DNA from: Symbiodinium natans
Taxonomy: Eukaryota > Sar > Dinophyceae > Suessiales > Symbiodiniaceae
DNA: 64,000 bases
Direction: 5' to 3'
Assembly (NCBI GenBank): GCA_905221605.1
Contig: CAJNDS010002109.1
Span: 1-64,000, forward strand
The translations under genes and the position numbers were made by a program. The notes below the pieces were generated by a model. The model saw only the letters and a list, made by a program, of their open reading frames with translations. It did not search any database and was not told the origin of the DNA. Positions 10,677-20,789 of the stretch are shown one piece after another; position 1 is the first letter of the stretch; each line of letters starts with the position of its first letter.

Positions 10677-10691
10677 AATCCAAGTAAGACC

Positions 10692-11925
10692 ATGAGCGAA
10701 GCCATGGCAGCCAGATCCAAGAAACGAGCTCCCTCTTCCAGCTGGATGCCAGTGAATCCGGAGGACTCCTGACATGTGGATGCAGACATGAAATTTGAAA
10801 GCATGCTGGCACATGTGCCAGGATGTGGCAGACGAGCAGGTGGAAGTGCTGGTGGAGGCCTGCCAGCAAGTACATGAAGATGTGATATGTTGGAAGTCAT
10901 TGCTGGCAGGAGAGCCCGGGGCCGTTTCCGAAGAGTCGGCCTCGACCGTGGATCTTCGGTGGGCCCAAGAAGAAGGTCAAGGCTGAGGTGAAGGAGGAGC
11001 CTGCCTCGCCAGTCAGCCCTGTGCTGGAGGAGGAGGCAACTTGGCTGGGAATATGTTTGCAAGTTTTATAGAAGCCTTTACAGGCTCAACTTCATGCATG
11101 TTTGGGCTGCCTTTACACAGGCTTCTTTCAAATTCTTCAGCCTTTTCAGGCTTGATTCCTTTTTGGGCCTTTTTAAATTTGTTTTGTTTTTGTGAGCCTT
11201 TCGATTTGTTTTCAGCCTTTGCAGGCTTGATTTTCTTTCAGCCGTTTGAGGCTTGATGTTTTTTAGCTTTCTGCATGCATGGTCTGCTGCAGGAAGACGA
11301 CGAAGATATGGCACGAGCGGTGGAGTACCTCACCAGGGCAGCTGAAGAAGCAGATGCTGCCAAGGGTGCTGGCAAGGATGCTGGCACGGATGGTGGCGAG
11401 CCACCTTGGCGACGGGATGGTGGTCCAGCTCTACCGGGGCCACCTCGTGGAAGTGCTGGTGGTGGAGCTGGTGGGTGGGCGACACGAAGACCTGGTGGTG
11501 GAGTTCCAGCAGCCTTCGCTCTGAAAACCACTGCTGGTGGAACTGTGAGAGCTGCTCGGGCAGCTGGTAGCACTGGTGCTGGAAGCAGTGCTGGTGGCAG
11601 CAGAGCCGATGGTGGTGGTGCTGGTGCCAGCAGTGCCGATGCTGGTGGTGCTGGTGGTGCTGGTCTCACGACGTGGACAGACGCTGCTGGCAAGGAGCAC
11701 ACATGGCGTGTGCCGGAGAAATCCAAGACAGGTGCTTGGAACAAGCTGGCGACGTTGGTGGGCCTACACCTTGCTGGTGAACAAGAAGCTTTGAAGAGTG
11801 AGCTGGATAGGCTGGCCAGTTTTGTGCCGATCCAGCCACAGCTGGCTGAGATCCAGCGAGTGTGGTGCCAGGAAGGGCTGGAAGCCTTTTACCGGCTGGG
11901 GTACTTGGCAAAGCCCAAGCAGTGA
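10692..11925 (+). CDS. Transposon cargo gene C: NLS-bearing Ala/Gly-rich protein, multi-exon
   Basis: Likely start ATG 10692 (MSEAMAARSKKRAPSS). A short first exon ends before an in-frame TGA at 10770. A later exon, about 10911-11040, reads PRPWIFGGPKKKVKAEVKEE; PKKKVKAE resembles a monopartite nuclear localisation signal and VKEE a sumoylation-like site. After an intron containing five or six AGCCTTNNNAGGCT palindromes, a large exon from about 11299 (after CTGCTGCAG) runs to TGA 11923-11925. It has an acidic helix (EDDEDMARAVEYLTRAAEE), a Gly/Ala/Ser-rich linker, then a folded-looking C-terminus. No family recognised; the NLS suggests a nuclear role. Exon joins are approximate. Confidence 0.5.
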
Positions 11926-12017
11926 GCTGCTGGAAGTGCTGGTGTGGCAGTGCTGGTGTGAGAAAGATCAGTGGGCATGCTGGACATGCTTGTGTCATGT
12001 GATGCCGTCATTGCAAT

Positions 12018-12620
12018 TTTTTTTTTTGAGCAGCCTTGCTAGGCTTCGGTTGTTTTTGCAGCCTTTGGAGGCTTTGTTTTTTTTTTCAGCCTTTGCAGGC
12101 TTCAGATCCTTGAGTTTTTTGCAGCCTTTGGAGGCTTTGTTTTTTTTTTTCAGCCTTTGCAGGCTTCAGATCCTTGAGTTTTTTGCAGCCTTTGGAGGCT
12201 TTGTTTTTTTTTTTCAGCCTTTGCAGGCTGAAAATCCTTGAGTTTTTTGCAGCCTTTGGAGGCTTTTTTTTTTTCATTTTTTTTACAGCCTTTGCAGGCT
12301 TCAGATCCTTCAGTTGTTTTCGTTAGCCTTTCGAGATTTTTTTTTCTAAGCCTCTCCAGGCTGTTTTTTTTCCGTGGCCTTTGCAGGCTTGAGATCCTTG
12401 AATTGTTTTCGTAAGCATTTCTAGATTTTTTCTCGTAAGCCTTTCCAGGCTTTTTTTTTCCCCCCTAAGCCTTTTGGAGGCTTCACAGCCCTTATTTTGC
12501 TATGTAAGCATTTCGAGATTTTTTTCCCTAAGCCTTTCCAGGCTTTTTTTTTTTCGTAAGCCTTTCGAGGCTTCAGAGCCCTTATTTTGCGAATGTTTTT
12601 GGAGCCTGTTTTTAAAGTCT
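12018..12620 (+). repeat. Tandem array of T-runs and GCCTTTG..AGGC palindromes
   Basis: About ten palindromic cores (CAGCCTTTGCAGGCTTCA, GCAGCCTTTGGAGGCTTTG) separated by runs of 6-12 T. 12060-12260 shows a clear 62-63 bp period of about three copies; further right the units decay (AAGCCTTTCCAGGC, AAGCCTTTCGAGGC). Non-coding; it lies between gene C and the telomere-like DNA. Confidence 0.85.
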
Positions 12621-12654
12621 TTCGAGGCTGGTGAATTTGTAGTTTACCATGAAC

Positions 12655-12905
12655 CCCAGACCGTAAACCCCAAACCCTAAACCCAAAACCCTAAACCCTA
12701 AACCCTTAAGTTTAAAAGCCAAACCCAAAACCCCAAACCCACAACCCTAGACCCCAAACCCTAAACCATAAACCCTAAAACCCTAGCACCAAACCACAAC
12801 CCCCAAACACCAAACCTCAAACCCTAAACCTTACAACCTGAACCCTGAACCGTATACCTTAAACCAGAAGCACCAAACCCCACACACTCAACCCTAAACC
12901 CTGAA
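12655..12905 (-). repeat. Degenerate CCCTAAA-like tract
   Basis: Diverged CCCTAAA/CCCCAAA words (CCCAAAA, CACCAAA, CCTCAAA). Then 12906-13139 is AT-rich DNA without a supported gene. Confidence 0.75.
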
Positions 12906-13139
12906 TTAAAAAAAATAATCACTAAACACTACATTTCAAATCGTTAACCTTTTACCACAAACATTATGGTTTTAAAATAAAAACATCTTCAAATACTTAG
13001 TTTTAACCAAAAAATATAGGTTCACAATATGTGTTTTGTGAATAAGATTTAGATTTTGTGTTGGTTGAACGTTCAAACAATGTGGTCTGGAGATTGACAT
13101 TCATTGATTTTGTGTCAATTTTAATTTGAAAATCTCGAA

Positions 13140-13380
13140 ATCAGCTGATTTAGTGCAAAATCTTGAATTCAGTGGGCTGAATTCAAAATCAAGAAAAACA
13201 GAGTTTGAATTCAGCCCACTGAATTCAAACTCAGAAATTCTGAGTTTGAATTCAGTGGGCTGAATTCAAACTCGGAAATTCTGGTTTTGAATTCAGTGGG
13301 CTGAATTCAAAATCAACAAAAAACGAGTTTGAATTCAGCCCACTGAATTCAAGATTTTGAGTTCAGTGGGCTGAATTCAG
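13140..13380. repeat. Cluster of GAATTCAGTGGGCTGAATTC palindromes
   Basis: At least six copies, complete or nearly so, of a 20-bp near-palindrome (8-bp arms GAATTCAG/CTGAATTC around TGGG or CCCA), in both orientations, separated by 15-30 bp linkers that are themselves partly inverted copies (AAACTCAGAAATTCTGAGTTT). The whole stretch could fold into several alternative hairpins. No coding sequence. Confidence 0.9.
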
Positions 13381-14310
13381 CAGCTCACAAAGGTAAACCC
13401 CAAACCCTAAACCCTAAACCCTAAACCCTAAACCCCAAACCCGAAACCCTAAACCCCAAACCTACAACCCTAAACCTTAAACCTAAACCCTAAACACTAA
13501 ACCCTCGACCCTAAACCCTAAACCCTAAACCCTAAACCCTAAACCCTAAACCCTAAACCCTAGACCCTAAACCCTAAACCTTAAACCCTAAACCCTAAAC
13601 CCTAAACCCTAAACCCTAAACCCTAAACCCTAAACCCTAAACCCTAACCCCAAACCCCTAACCCAAACCCAAAACCCTAAAACCCTAACCCTAAACCCTA
13701 AACCCTAAACCTTAAACCCAAAACCTTAAACTAAACCTAAACCCCTAAACCTAAACTAAACCCTAAACCCTAAAACCCAAACCCTAAACCCTAGACCCTA
13801 GACCCTAGACCTAAACCTAAACCTAAAGGGGGTTAGGGTTTAAGGTTTAGGGTTTAGGGTTTAGGTTTTTTAGGGTTTAGGTTTAGGGTTTAGGTCTAGG
13901 GTCTAGGGTTAGGGTTAGGTTTTAGGGTTTAGGGTTTAGGGTTTAGGGTTTAGGTTTAGGTTTAGGGTTAAGGTTTTTTTTTAGGGTTTACAGGTTTAGG
14001 TTTAGGGTTAGGGTTAGGGTTTAGGGTTTAGGGTTTAGGGTTTAGGGTTTAGGGTTTAGGGTTTAGGGTTTAGGGTCTAGGGTCCAGGGTCTAGGGTTTA
14101 GGGTTTAGGGTTTAGGGTTTAGGGTTTAGGGTTTAGGTTTAAGGTTTAGGGTTTTAGGGTCTATAGGGTCTAGGGTTTAGGGTTTAGGGTTTAGGGTTTA
14201 GGGTTTAGGGTTTAGGTTTAAGGTTTGGGGTTTTAGGTTTGGGGTTTAGGGTTTCGGGTTTGGGGTTTAGGGTTTAGGGTTTAGGGTTTGGGGTTTACCT
14301 TTCTGAGCTG
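13381..14310. repeat. 0.93-kb telomere-repeat palindrome
   Basis: The left half (to about 13827) is CCCTAAA repeats on the + strand; the right half is TTTAGGG. The outer boundaries are themselves inverted: the left starts CAGCTCACAAAGGTAAACCCC, and the right edge read in reverse starts CAGCTCAGAAAGGTAAACCCC. The order (C-strand then G-strand) is opposite to that of a simple end-to-end telomere fusion. Confidence 0.9.
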
Positions 14311-14742
14311 CAAACTCAGAAGCATCGAAAAAAAACAAATTAGTAACACAATAAACTTAAACTTGATAGACCATGGAATTTTTTAAACAATGAACCTTGA
14401 ACTTTCACTACAAAAAAAAAGAATTGTGTTGTACGTGCAGCTGTGGCAAGCTTTTTGTTTGGAATAAATATGAAATGTATGTTGTTTGTATTTTGTATTG
14501 ATAAAGAAAGCATGAACCATGTGCATGTTCAGTTGTTTTTCCGAACCATTTGCAATTCTGGCAGCTGTGCTGGATCAAGTGTTGGAAAAGAAAGTGGTGG
14601 CTCCTTTTTTTCGAAATGTCATTTCGAATCGAGAGCTGGGATGAAATCAGGGATCTTGACAAGGACAGCATGCTGTTATTGAGTGGGCAAATATTTACAG
14701 CAGTATTTTGATGGGGTTTGAGATTCAATACCTCGTCCAGAC
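14311..14742. other. AT-rich spacer without a supported gene
   Basis: Short open frames exist on both strands but have biased composition and no recognisable features. Probably the 5' region of the following gene. Confidence 0.4.
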
Positions 14743-15877
14743 ATGGTCAGGACGAGACACGTGTGTGGATATCGTGGAAGAGTGGCTGGGTGGATGAGTG
14801 CCTGGGCTTCGGTGGAAAGCAATGTTTTGTGTTGTGCTCATGTTCATGCAGTGCAAGTCAAGGATTCCCAGAGCGGATTTCAATCCCTATGTGATCCAGT
14901 CCAAGTGGTGCTGGCACGATGGTGTGGAGTATCGGGTGTGCCGATACCATGATGGCTGGGAGTTCTGGCTTCCCACCTGCACTTAAGGTTAAGTTTTTGT
15001 TGTGTTTCTTGCAATCTGCAGACATCTGAGTGTGACATGTCATTCTAGCCTGGTTGCCATCAATTCAGGATGACGAAACGTCGCCTGGAGATGCTGGCCT
15101 ACAAGAACATTGGGCCAATCGTGCTGAGCATGTTTCACCCTGGTCGACACTGAAGAGTGCTGGTACTGCTGGAAGGTTTGGGTGAAGAAATGTTGCCTCA
15201 AGCCTTTAGAAGCTGTGATTCGCAATGTGTTCTTGAAGCTTTTTCAGGTTACCCATTTTGAATGTGCAGCCTTTCCAGGCTTTTTTTTTGCAAGCCTTAC
15301 CAGGCTAAATAAAGCAGCCCTGACACGTCATATTTCTAAGCCTTACCAGGCTGAACACATTTCAATTTGAAGCCTTCCCAAGCTTAGCTTTAAGCATGGC
15401 TTCATGCAACCTTGTTATTGCCTGCATGGTAATGTCATGCACAGCTTCATGTGCGGCTTTGAACCCAAAGACACTTTCATCATGCAGACATCCTTTATCC
15501 AGATTGTGTGGAATGCTTGTCCACAATATGCAGGCTTGTAATATTTCACACACACACACACACACACACTGCTCACCATGGATCCAGCCCCATGGCCGAA
15601 TGGTGATCCAGTCTTGAGCTGGTACGAGAAACACATTCCTCACACTCTGGAATGCTGGCATGTCGACATTCACTCGTCTGGCTGGCACCAATGGTCTCTC
15701 AGGCGCGATGAACCATGTATCCACATGCAATGTCGCTTGTGCTTTGACTGCAGGAGCTACGAAGCCCAAATTCGCCCCATTGCCCATCTCATGCCGGATG
15801 CAGACATTTATTTGAACCTGCTGGAGAAGCTGGATGAAAGCAGAGCCCAAGAGGCTGGAGACCACAGAAGTTGCTGA
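14743..15877 (+). CDS. Transposon cargo gene D: small exons with a Cys-rich C-terminal exon
   Basis: Exon-like pieces on the + strand. About 14856-14986 translates with many aromatics (FNPYVIQSKWCWHDGVEY, ending at TAA). A piece after CAATTCAG at about 15069 starts MTKRRLEMLAYKNIG or reads DDETSPGD in another frame. 15578-15877 is a 99-residue open frame starting MDPAPWPNGDPVLSWYEKH, with CRLCFDC (C-x2-C-x2-C) and a helical end. Intervening DNA has five AGCCTTNNNAGGCT palindromes (15195-15375) and a CA microsatellite (about 15547-15569). How the pieces splice is not settled, and no family is recognised. Further small coding-like pieces occur at 16040-16145. Confidence 0.35.
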
Positions 15878-16259
15878 GTGCTTATGAAGCTTATCCTCTG
15901 CAATTGCAGGCCAGAAGCAGGAGGATGCTGTCTGGGCAATGACGAGGACCTATTGCTTGGAGTCCTGCTTGAATGCATGCTTTGTTTTGAAAGATATAAT
16001 GCACAAACCCTTGCAATTGTAATATTGATGTTGTGGTTCTGCAGGACCCTGCAGAAGACCAGAATCACAATTCGCTGGGAGAGCAGAAGGGCAAAGTTGC
16101 TGGAGCTGCAGAAAAGACTCATCGAATTGGCATGCTGCTGTTAATGTTCGAAAGCTTTGTATTTGGTGCACCTGAGCACAACATGCATGTCCGTAATTCT
16201 TTGTGCTTGGAAGTGTTTTCTTGAGTTTCCACTTCTTTTGTAGTTTTCTTTTTGGTACA

Positions 16260-17746
16260 ATGGCCACAGCTCCTGCCAATGCTGGCCAGCACTGGCAAGT
16301 CTCTGACATCAAGCAAGAGGTGCTTGATTTGGAGCAGCTTTTGAAGGTTCGGCCAAACCTCCTGACGAAGCAGGATGTTTGGATGCAGCAGCTGCAACAA
16401 AAGTTGGAAGCTGTGAAAGTCTTGCCCCCAGCTGCCATGCTGGAACTTTACAAAGTCTTCGAAGAAAGTTCTTTGCCCAAGACCATCGTGGAGAGCTGCA
16501 TCGAAGTGCTGGATGGCAAGGCCCTGGGCAACCAGGAAAGCGGGAGCTCCAGACTCCAGCAGAAGCCCCAGCAATGTGATTCGCTGGTGAAGTACCTCAC
16601 TGCAGAAGAGATCGAAGCTGTGGAGACTCAAGACATGTGGTCTGGCACAGCAGTGCTGGCGAAGAGACTCCGATTGCTGGGTGTGAGGAGCATGAAGGAG
16701 TCCACCAAGAAGGTGGCTGTGGCCGTACTCCTTTTGCTGGAGTTCAAGCGAACAAGCAAAATGCCTGGGGCTGACATAAGCTATACTTTGGCCCAGCACA
16801 TGCTGGCAGCCTTTGATGGCTGCCCGATTCAGATGCCAGCGGGTGCTCCCAACTTGGCAACATACCCATCCGATCCAGCTGGGCTGGCAGCTAGCCATTT
16901 GCAAGCTTCCTATGCTGCTGGCCAGAAGCCTTTAGGCAAGGCTTACCCCGAGTTGGCCCAGGTTTTGAAGCACGACACAGTGGTGAGGGGCAGCAGCAAG
17001 AAGTTGAAGGGCAAGCAGCCGAAGCCAACTGCTGCTGCTGCTGGGTCATGCATCTGTTCAGGTTTTGTTGTGGCATTTGCTTGAATTTTTTTTTGCATTC
17101 TGCATATAATAAGGTTGCATGCCCGGAACCTGCTGGCCCGCACTTGGAGATCCAGGCCATGGCCAACATGCTTCAGCAGATTCTTACTCCTGTCGTGCAG
17201 ACTCTCACTGGTCGTGCTGGCCAGCAGCAAGAAGACCCTGTGAAGTTGACCTTCTTGAATGCTGGGCAGCCTGGACAGATGCCAGTGTCCAACACAGCTG
17301 CTGGCCAGCTGCAGCTCACCAACAGCCAAGCAGCTCCAGCACCTGCTACAACATCTGCTGCTGTGCCTCTTCAGACGAGCATGCCTGCAGAACCAAGTGA
17401 CAGTGCTGCAGGCAAGCAGGATGAGACACCTGCTGCTGGGAGCAAGCCATCTCTCATGGAGTTCGAAGAAGAAGCTTACCGACAGCTTCAGAACAAGAAG
17501 GCAGGTGTGCTGAGAAAGCCAGCTGCAGCCAAGGCAGCTGCATCCAAGACTCCTGCTGGTGGCAAAACCAAGAAGGGCAATGTCAAGCCTGCCACAAGCA
17601 AGAAATCCACATTGAAGCTGGGTTGCTTGAAGTGTCGTGGTGCACTGCTGGGCTGTGTTCAATGCAGGAACCCAGCCTACTCTGGCTGCAGGCTTACAAG
17701 AGCCGAGTGGGTGGCATTGGCCCGAGAGCGAGGTTTGAAGTTCTGA
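16260..17746 (+). CDS. Transposon cargo gene E: two-exon protein with a C-terminal Cys-rich basic domain
   Basis: Starts ATG 16260 (MATAPANAGQHWQVS). The first exon, about 260 codons, is helix-rich and ends near 17045 after an Ala run. A short intron (about 17045-17110, rich in T, containing TGCATTCTGCATATAATAAG) separates it from a second exon ending TGA 17744-17746. The second exon encodes a Gln/Ala/Pro-rich linker, an Ala/Lys-rich basic stretch (KPAAAKAAASKTPAGG), and then a C-x2-C ... C-x2-C cluster (LGCLKCRGALLGCVQCRNP). Cys/Arg modules of this look are, from memory, frequent in dinoflagellate predicted proteins; function unknown, with nucleic acid binding plausible from charge alone. 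Confidence 0.55.
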
Positions 17747-18262
17747 GTTAGGGTGTTTCACAGGCAGGGGTGCATCCTTTAGAGATGCTGGTGTCAAGAG
17801 CATCTGCTGAAATGCAGGATGTTGCACATTGCTGGTCTGACCAGCATTGCCCAGCTGTGGAAAAAAACACATTTGCCTTCATGCATGTGTTCTTGAAAGC
17901 TGTACATAGCATCATGTTGGTTTGGATTTTTTGAAATGTTTAGCAAGTTAATTTTTTTTCTTTAAGACCTTCAAAGGTTGCCAGAATTTGTTGTTCAGCC
18001 TTATAAGGCTCAGTGAGAGAATTGTGTTGGGCATGCTTGCTCACAGCTGCCAATTAATCTCCTTTGTGGTGTCTTGTGCCCATGCTCAAATGAGAATGAG
18101 TTGTTCGTGTGAAAGCAATACTATGGCTGCCTATCTCAAAGATCCGCTTTTGTATATTGTTTCAAGTTCTTTTACATGGAGCATATATGATATAATCGAT
18201 ATATGAGATCTGGCATCTTACAGTGATCCTTGCAGCCATGCTTGCTGTTTCTTTTCTGGTGG
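17747..18262. other. Spacer between genes E and F
   Basis: Contains one palindrome CAGCCTTATAAGGCTCAG near 17997 and AT-rich DNA (18160-18210). No supported gene; probably the 3' region of E and the promoter/leader of F. Confidence 0.5.
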
Positions 18263-20274
18263 ATGAGTGAAGCTCCTGCCAAGCACAGAAGATTGAGTGC
18301 TTTGAGGCATGCAGTGCCACATGTCAGCAAGTCGAGCTTGGAATCCATTTTGAAGTACGTGGACAAGCATGGCTTGCCTGAACGGATGGATGCCAAAGCA
18401 ATGAGAGATGCCAATCGATCACTGCTGGCTGATGCTGATGCCTATGGCCCATTGCTGGTCCACCAAGATGTTGTATGCATGGATGGTAGCACTGTGAAAG
18501 TGCAGTTTGTGAACCTGTGTTCTTTCCTGCATTTTGCTTACAAGCAAGGAGGCAGCTGGTATAATTGCATGAAGACTTTGCTGGAGTCCAATGCTGCTCC
18601 TCTTGGCCTCTGCCTTTATTGCGATGAAGTTTGCCCTGGCAACCCTCTTGCTGCAAACCCTTCCCGAAAATGCTGGGTGGTCTATGCTGGATTCAAAGAA
18701 ATGGGTCCCCTGTTGAGCAATGAGAATGCATGGATTACATTGTGCATTGTGCGAAGCAGTATAGTTGCAGAAGTGGAGGCCAACATTTCCCAGATCATCA
18801 AGAAGATAGTATTTTTGATTTTCCTCAACCCTTGGTGTGACGTGCAGGACCTTGGCATTGCCTTGCAACCTCCAAGAGAGCATGCTGGTGAGCAGGGCAA
18901 GAGACTGAGGCTGTCTTTGCGATTGTTTATCCAAGATGGCCAGGCCCAGAAAATGACATGGAGTGTCAAGGGCGACTCTGGGAGCAGATTTTGCAGCCTT
19001 TGCTCCAATTGCTTCACAAGCAAGGGCTTGGAGGAGGATGACGAAGCTATGAGCTCGGCTTGCGAGTTTACTCGGCATGCACAGCTGGTGCAGCATTCTT
19101 CTGAAGAAATGCTGGCTAGTTGGGACAGGATGCCAGAAGAGACACTTGCACTGCCCAGGAATGGAAGCAGTGGCAGCAGGCAACTGGTGTCACATTTTCT
19201 CCCGAAGCTTTGCTGGCATGTGCAGAGTTGAGGGGCCTTTTGGCACCGACCAAGCAGTGGATGCACGACTACATGCATGCTGTGCTCTCCAATGGTTTGC
19301 TCTCTTATGGCACCTTTTATTTGTTGCAGGAGTTGGATTGCTGGACCACCTTCTTCGAGTATAGCAAGTTTTGGCAATTGCCTAAGCAGTTTGCCTCTGT
19401 GTCAATCAGCCAGCTCTTCGAAAGCAAGCGAGTGGCCAAGCACAAGAACTCAGGCAAACTGAATTGCCAAGCATCAGAGCTTTTGTCTGTGCTCCCTGTG
19501 CTGGCACACTTTCTCCAAAAGGTCTGCAGGGAGCAATCTGCAGGGACTCAGGCTTGGCTGGCAATGGTTGCTTTGTTGGAAGTCATTCACTCTAGCTGCA
19601 GTGGCAAAGTCACATCAAACCTGGTATTCCACTTGGTGGAAGATGCATTGGGCAAATGGAAAGATGCTGGCTGGCCTTTTAGGAAAAAGAATCATTGGTT
19701 GCTGCATTTCCAGCAGAGCTTCCAAGACCATGGGGTTTTAATAAGCTGCTTTAGCATGGAGAGGAAGCACAAGATGATCACTCGAAAAACTTCGCTGGTG
19801 CACAACACAACTGCATTTGAGACGTCAGCTATGGAAGAAGTTGCCACTGGTGAGCTGCAAACATTGGCCGAGGACGGCATGCTGGATGCTGACATCAAGT
19901 TGCTGCAGACCAAGAAGCCTGGACCCAAAGACAAAGAGTTCATCCTGAAGCTGTGGCCTTCGGCAAGTCATTCGGTGCTGGCTGCTACTTCTGCGAGGTG
20001 CCAGGACGGTGCAGTCAGTGTTGGAGATGTGGCTTTGTTCTACGATCCTCGAGCGAAATGGGCATGTGGCCGCATCAAAAAGCATTTCCAGCATGGTGCA
20101 GAGAGCAGGACAGTGCTGGAATCTTTTTGCCTCCTGGAACAGCATGGCCATTATGCTGTCTGGAATTCTGGGGCTGGCGATGTTGCGATTCCTCTGCAAC
20201 AAATTTTTACAGCTGTCACATATGCCAAAGATGCTGGGAAGATTGTGACTTTGGTGCCCTGGAGGTGGAGGTGA
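18263..20274 (+). CDS. TNP2/Plavaka-like transposase-related protein, frameshifted
   Basis: Starts ATG 18263 (MSEAPAKHRRLSALRHA). Motifs in order: CDEVCPGNPLAANPSRKCWVV near 18620-18680, with the Asp before PGNP as a likely metal ligand; a WSVKGDSGSRFCSLCSNC module with two Cys pairs near 18960; KQWMHDYMHAVLSNG near 19252-19296; and FSMERKHK near 19750. This order (D-E-x-x-PGNP, GDSG...C-x2-C, a D-x-x-H module, then F-x-x-ERK/R) is what I associate with TNP2/Plavaka-type DDE transposases. The frame changes near 19150 by one nucleotide, so the copy is decayed, misassembled or spliced there. It is the last gene before the right end, consistent with it being the mobility gene. Confidence 0.55.
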
Positions 20275-20762
20275 AAAGCAGACAACCATGAGCATGAGGT
20301 TCTGCTAATTGCATACACAGGCACCTGCATGTTCAGTATCTTGTTTTTGCCAGCCTTAGAAGGCTTCCTGTGGCATGTATGCTTTCATGGCTCAAGCATG
20401 GCATGTTTCTGATTTTGCAAAGCCTTTCCAGGCTCATCCTAGTGTCCGTTTGAGGATCGCCTGAGCTGGAATGGACGAGTTTGTTTTTCGTTTCTCTCCA
20501 TGTCTTTCAATGTCTCACCTGGCCATTGGATAATTATGCCATGGCATTCTCACCCTTTCAGGTGTTGTTGCTCCAGTTACCAAAGCCTATTTTCAATAGA
20601 TGTAATGGAGGTTTTCAGGTACCCTTAATGGACTTAAATGCTTAGCTAAATATTAAACTAAATGGTTAAGTAATTGGTTTTTAACCATTTATCATATCTT
20701 TAATCTAACGAAGCTAACCCTTTTAACAACTCATTAGTAACTAGGATAACCATCTTAAATCA
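20275..20762. other. Right subterminal region of the transposon, no gene
   Basis: 20275-20600 has two palindromes (CAGCCTTAGAAGGCTTCC near 20351 and AAGCCTTTCCAGGCTCAT near 20419). 20600-20762 is AT-rich and carries TAAATGGTTAAGTAATTGG and TTTTAACCATTTA words resembling the left subterminal region in inverted orientation. Confidence 0.55.
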
Positions 20763-20787
20763 TTACTAAGCCAAGAGCCCATCTAAG
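20763..20787 (-). repeat. Right terminal inverted repeat
   Basis: Reads CCAAGAGCCCATCTAAG at the outer end, the inverted counterpart of the left end at 5401. Followed directly by CA, the same dinucleotide that precedes the left end. Confidence 0.7.
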
Positions 20788-20789
20788 CA

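Larger units (their letters stand above)
5401..20787 (+). mobile_element. 15.4-kb terminal-inverted-repeat DNA transposon carrying about six genes
   Basis: The left end begins CTTGGATGGGCTTTTGG. The right end, read on the minus strand, begins CTTAGATGGGCTCTTGG, so 15 of the first 17 bases match; similarity fades over about 25 bp. Both ends are flanked by CA, a 2-bp target duplication, and excising the segment restores the helicase frame, which fixes the boundaries. Both subterminal zones are AT-rich and share a motif like TAAAYGGTTA..AACCA. Inside are + strand genes, the last (18263-20274) resembling a TNP2/Plavaka-type transposase. A 2-bp duplication fits the 2-4 bp known for the CMC/EnSpm superfamily. 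The size, gene cargo and internal telomere-like arrays are unusual. Confidence 0.72.

Noticed and set aside
11238-11744. Long minus-strand Ala/Pro/Ser-rich ORFs opposite gene C
   Set aside because: Low-complexity mirror of the GGT/GCT-rich coding strand; no features of their own.
13381-14310. Chromosome end-to-end fusion site
   Set aside because: A fusion would read TTTAGGG then CCCTAAA on the + strand; here the order is reversed.
5401-20787. Helitron or Maverick/Polinton identity for the giant element
   Set aside because: It has terminal inverted repeats and a 2-bp duplication (Helitrons have neither), and no protein-primed polymerase, capsid or retroviral-type integrase is visible (Polinton hallmarks).
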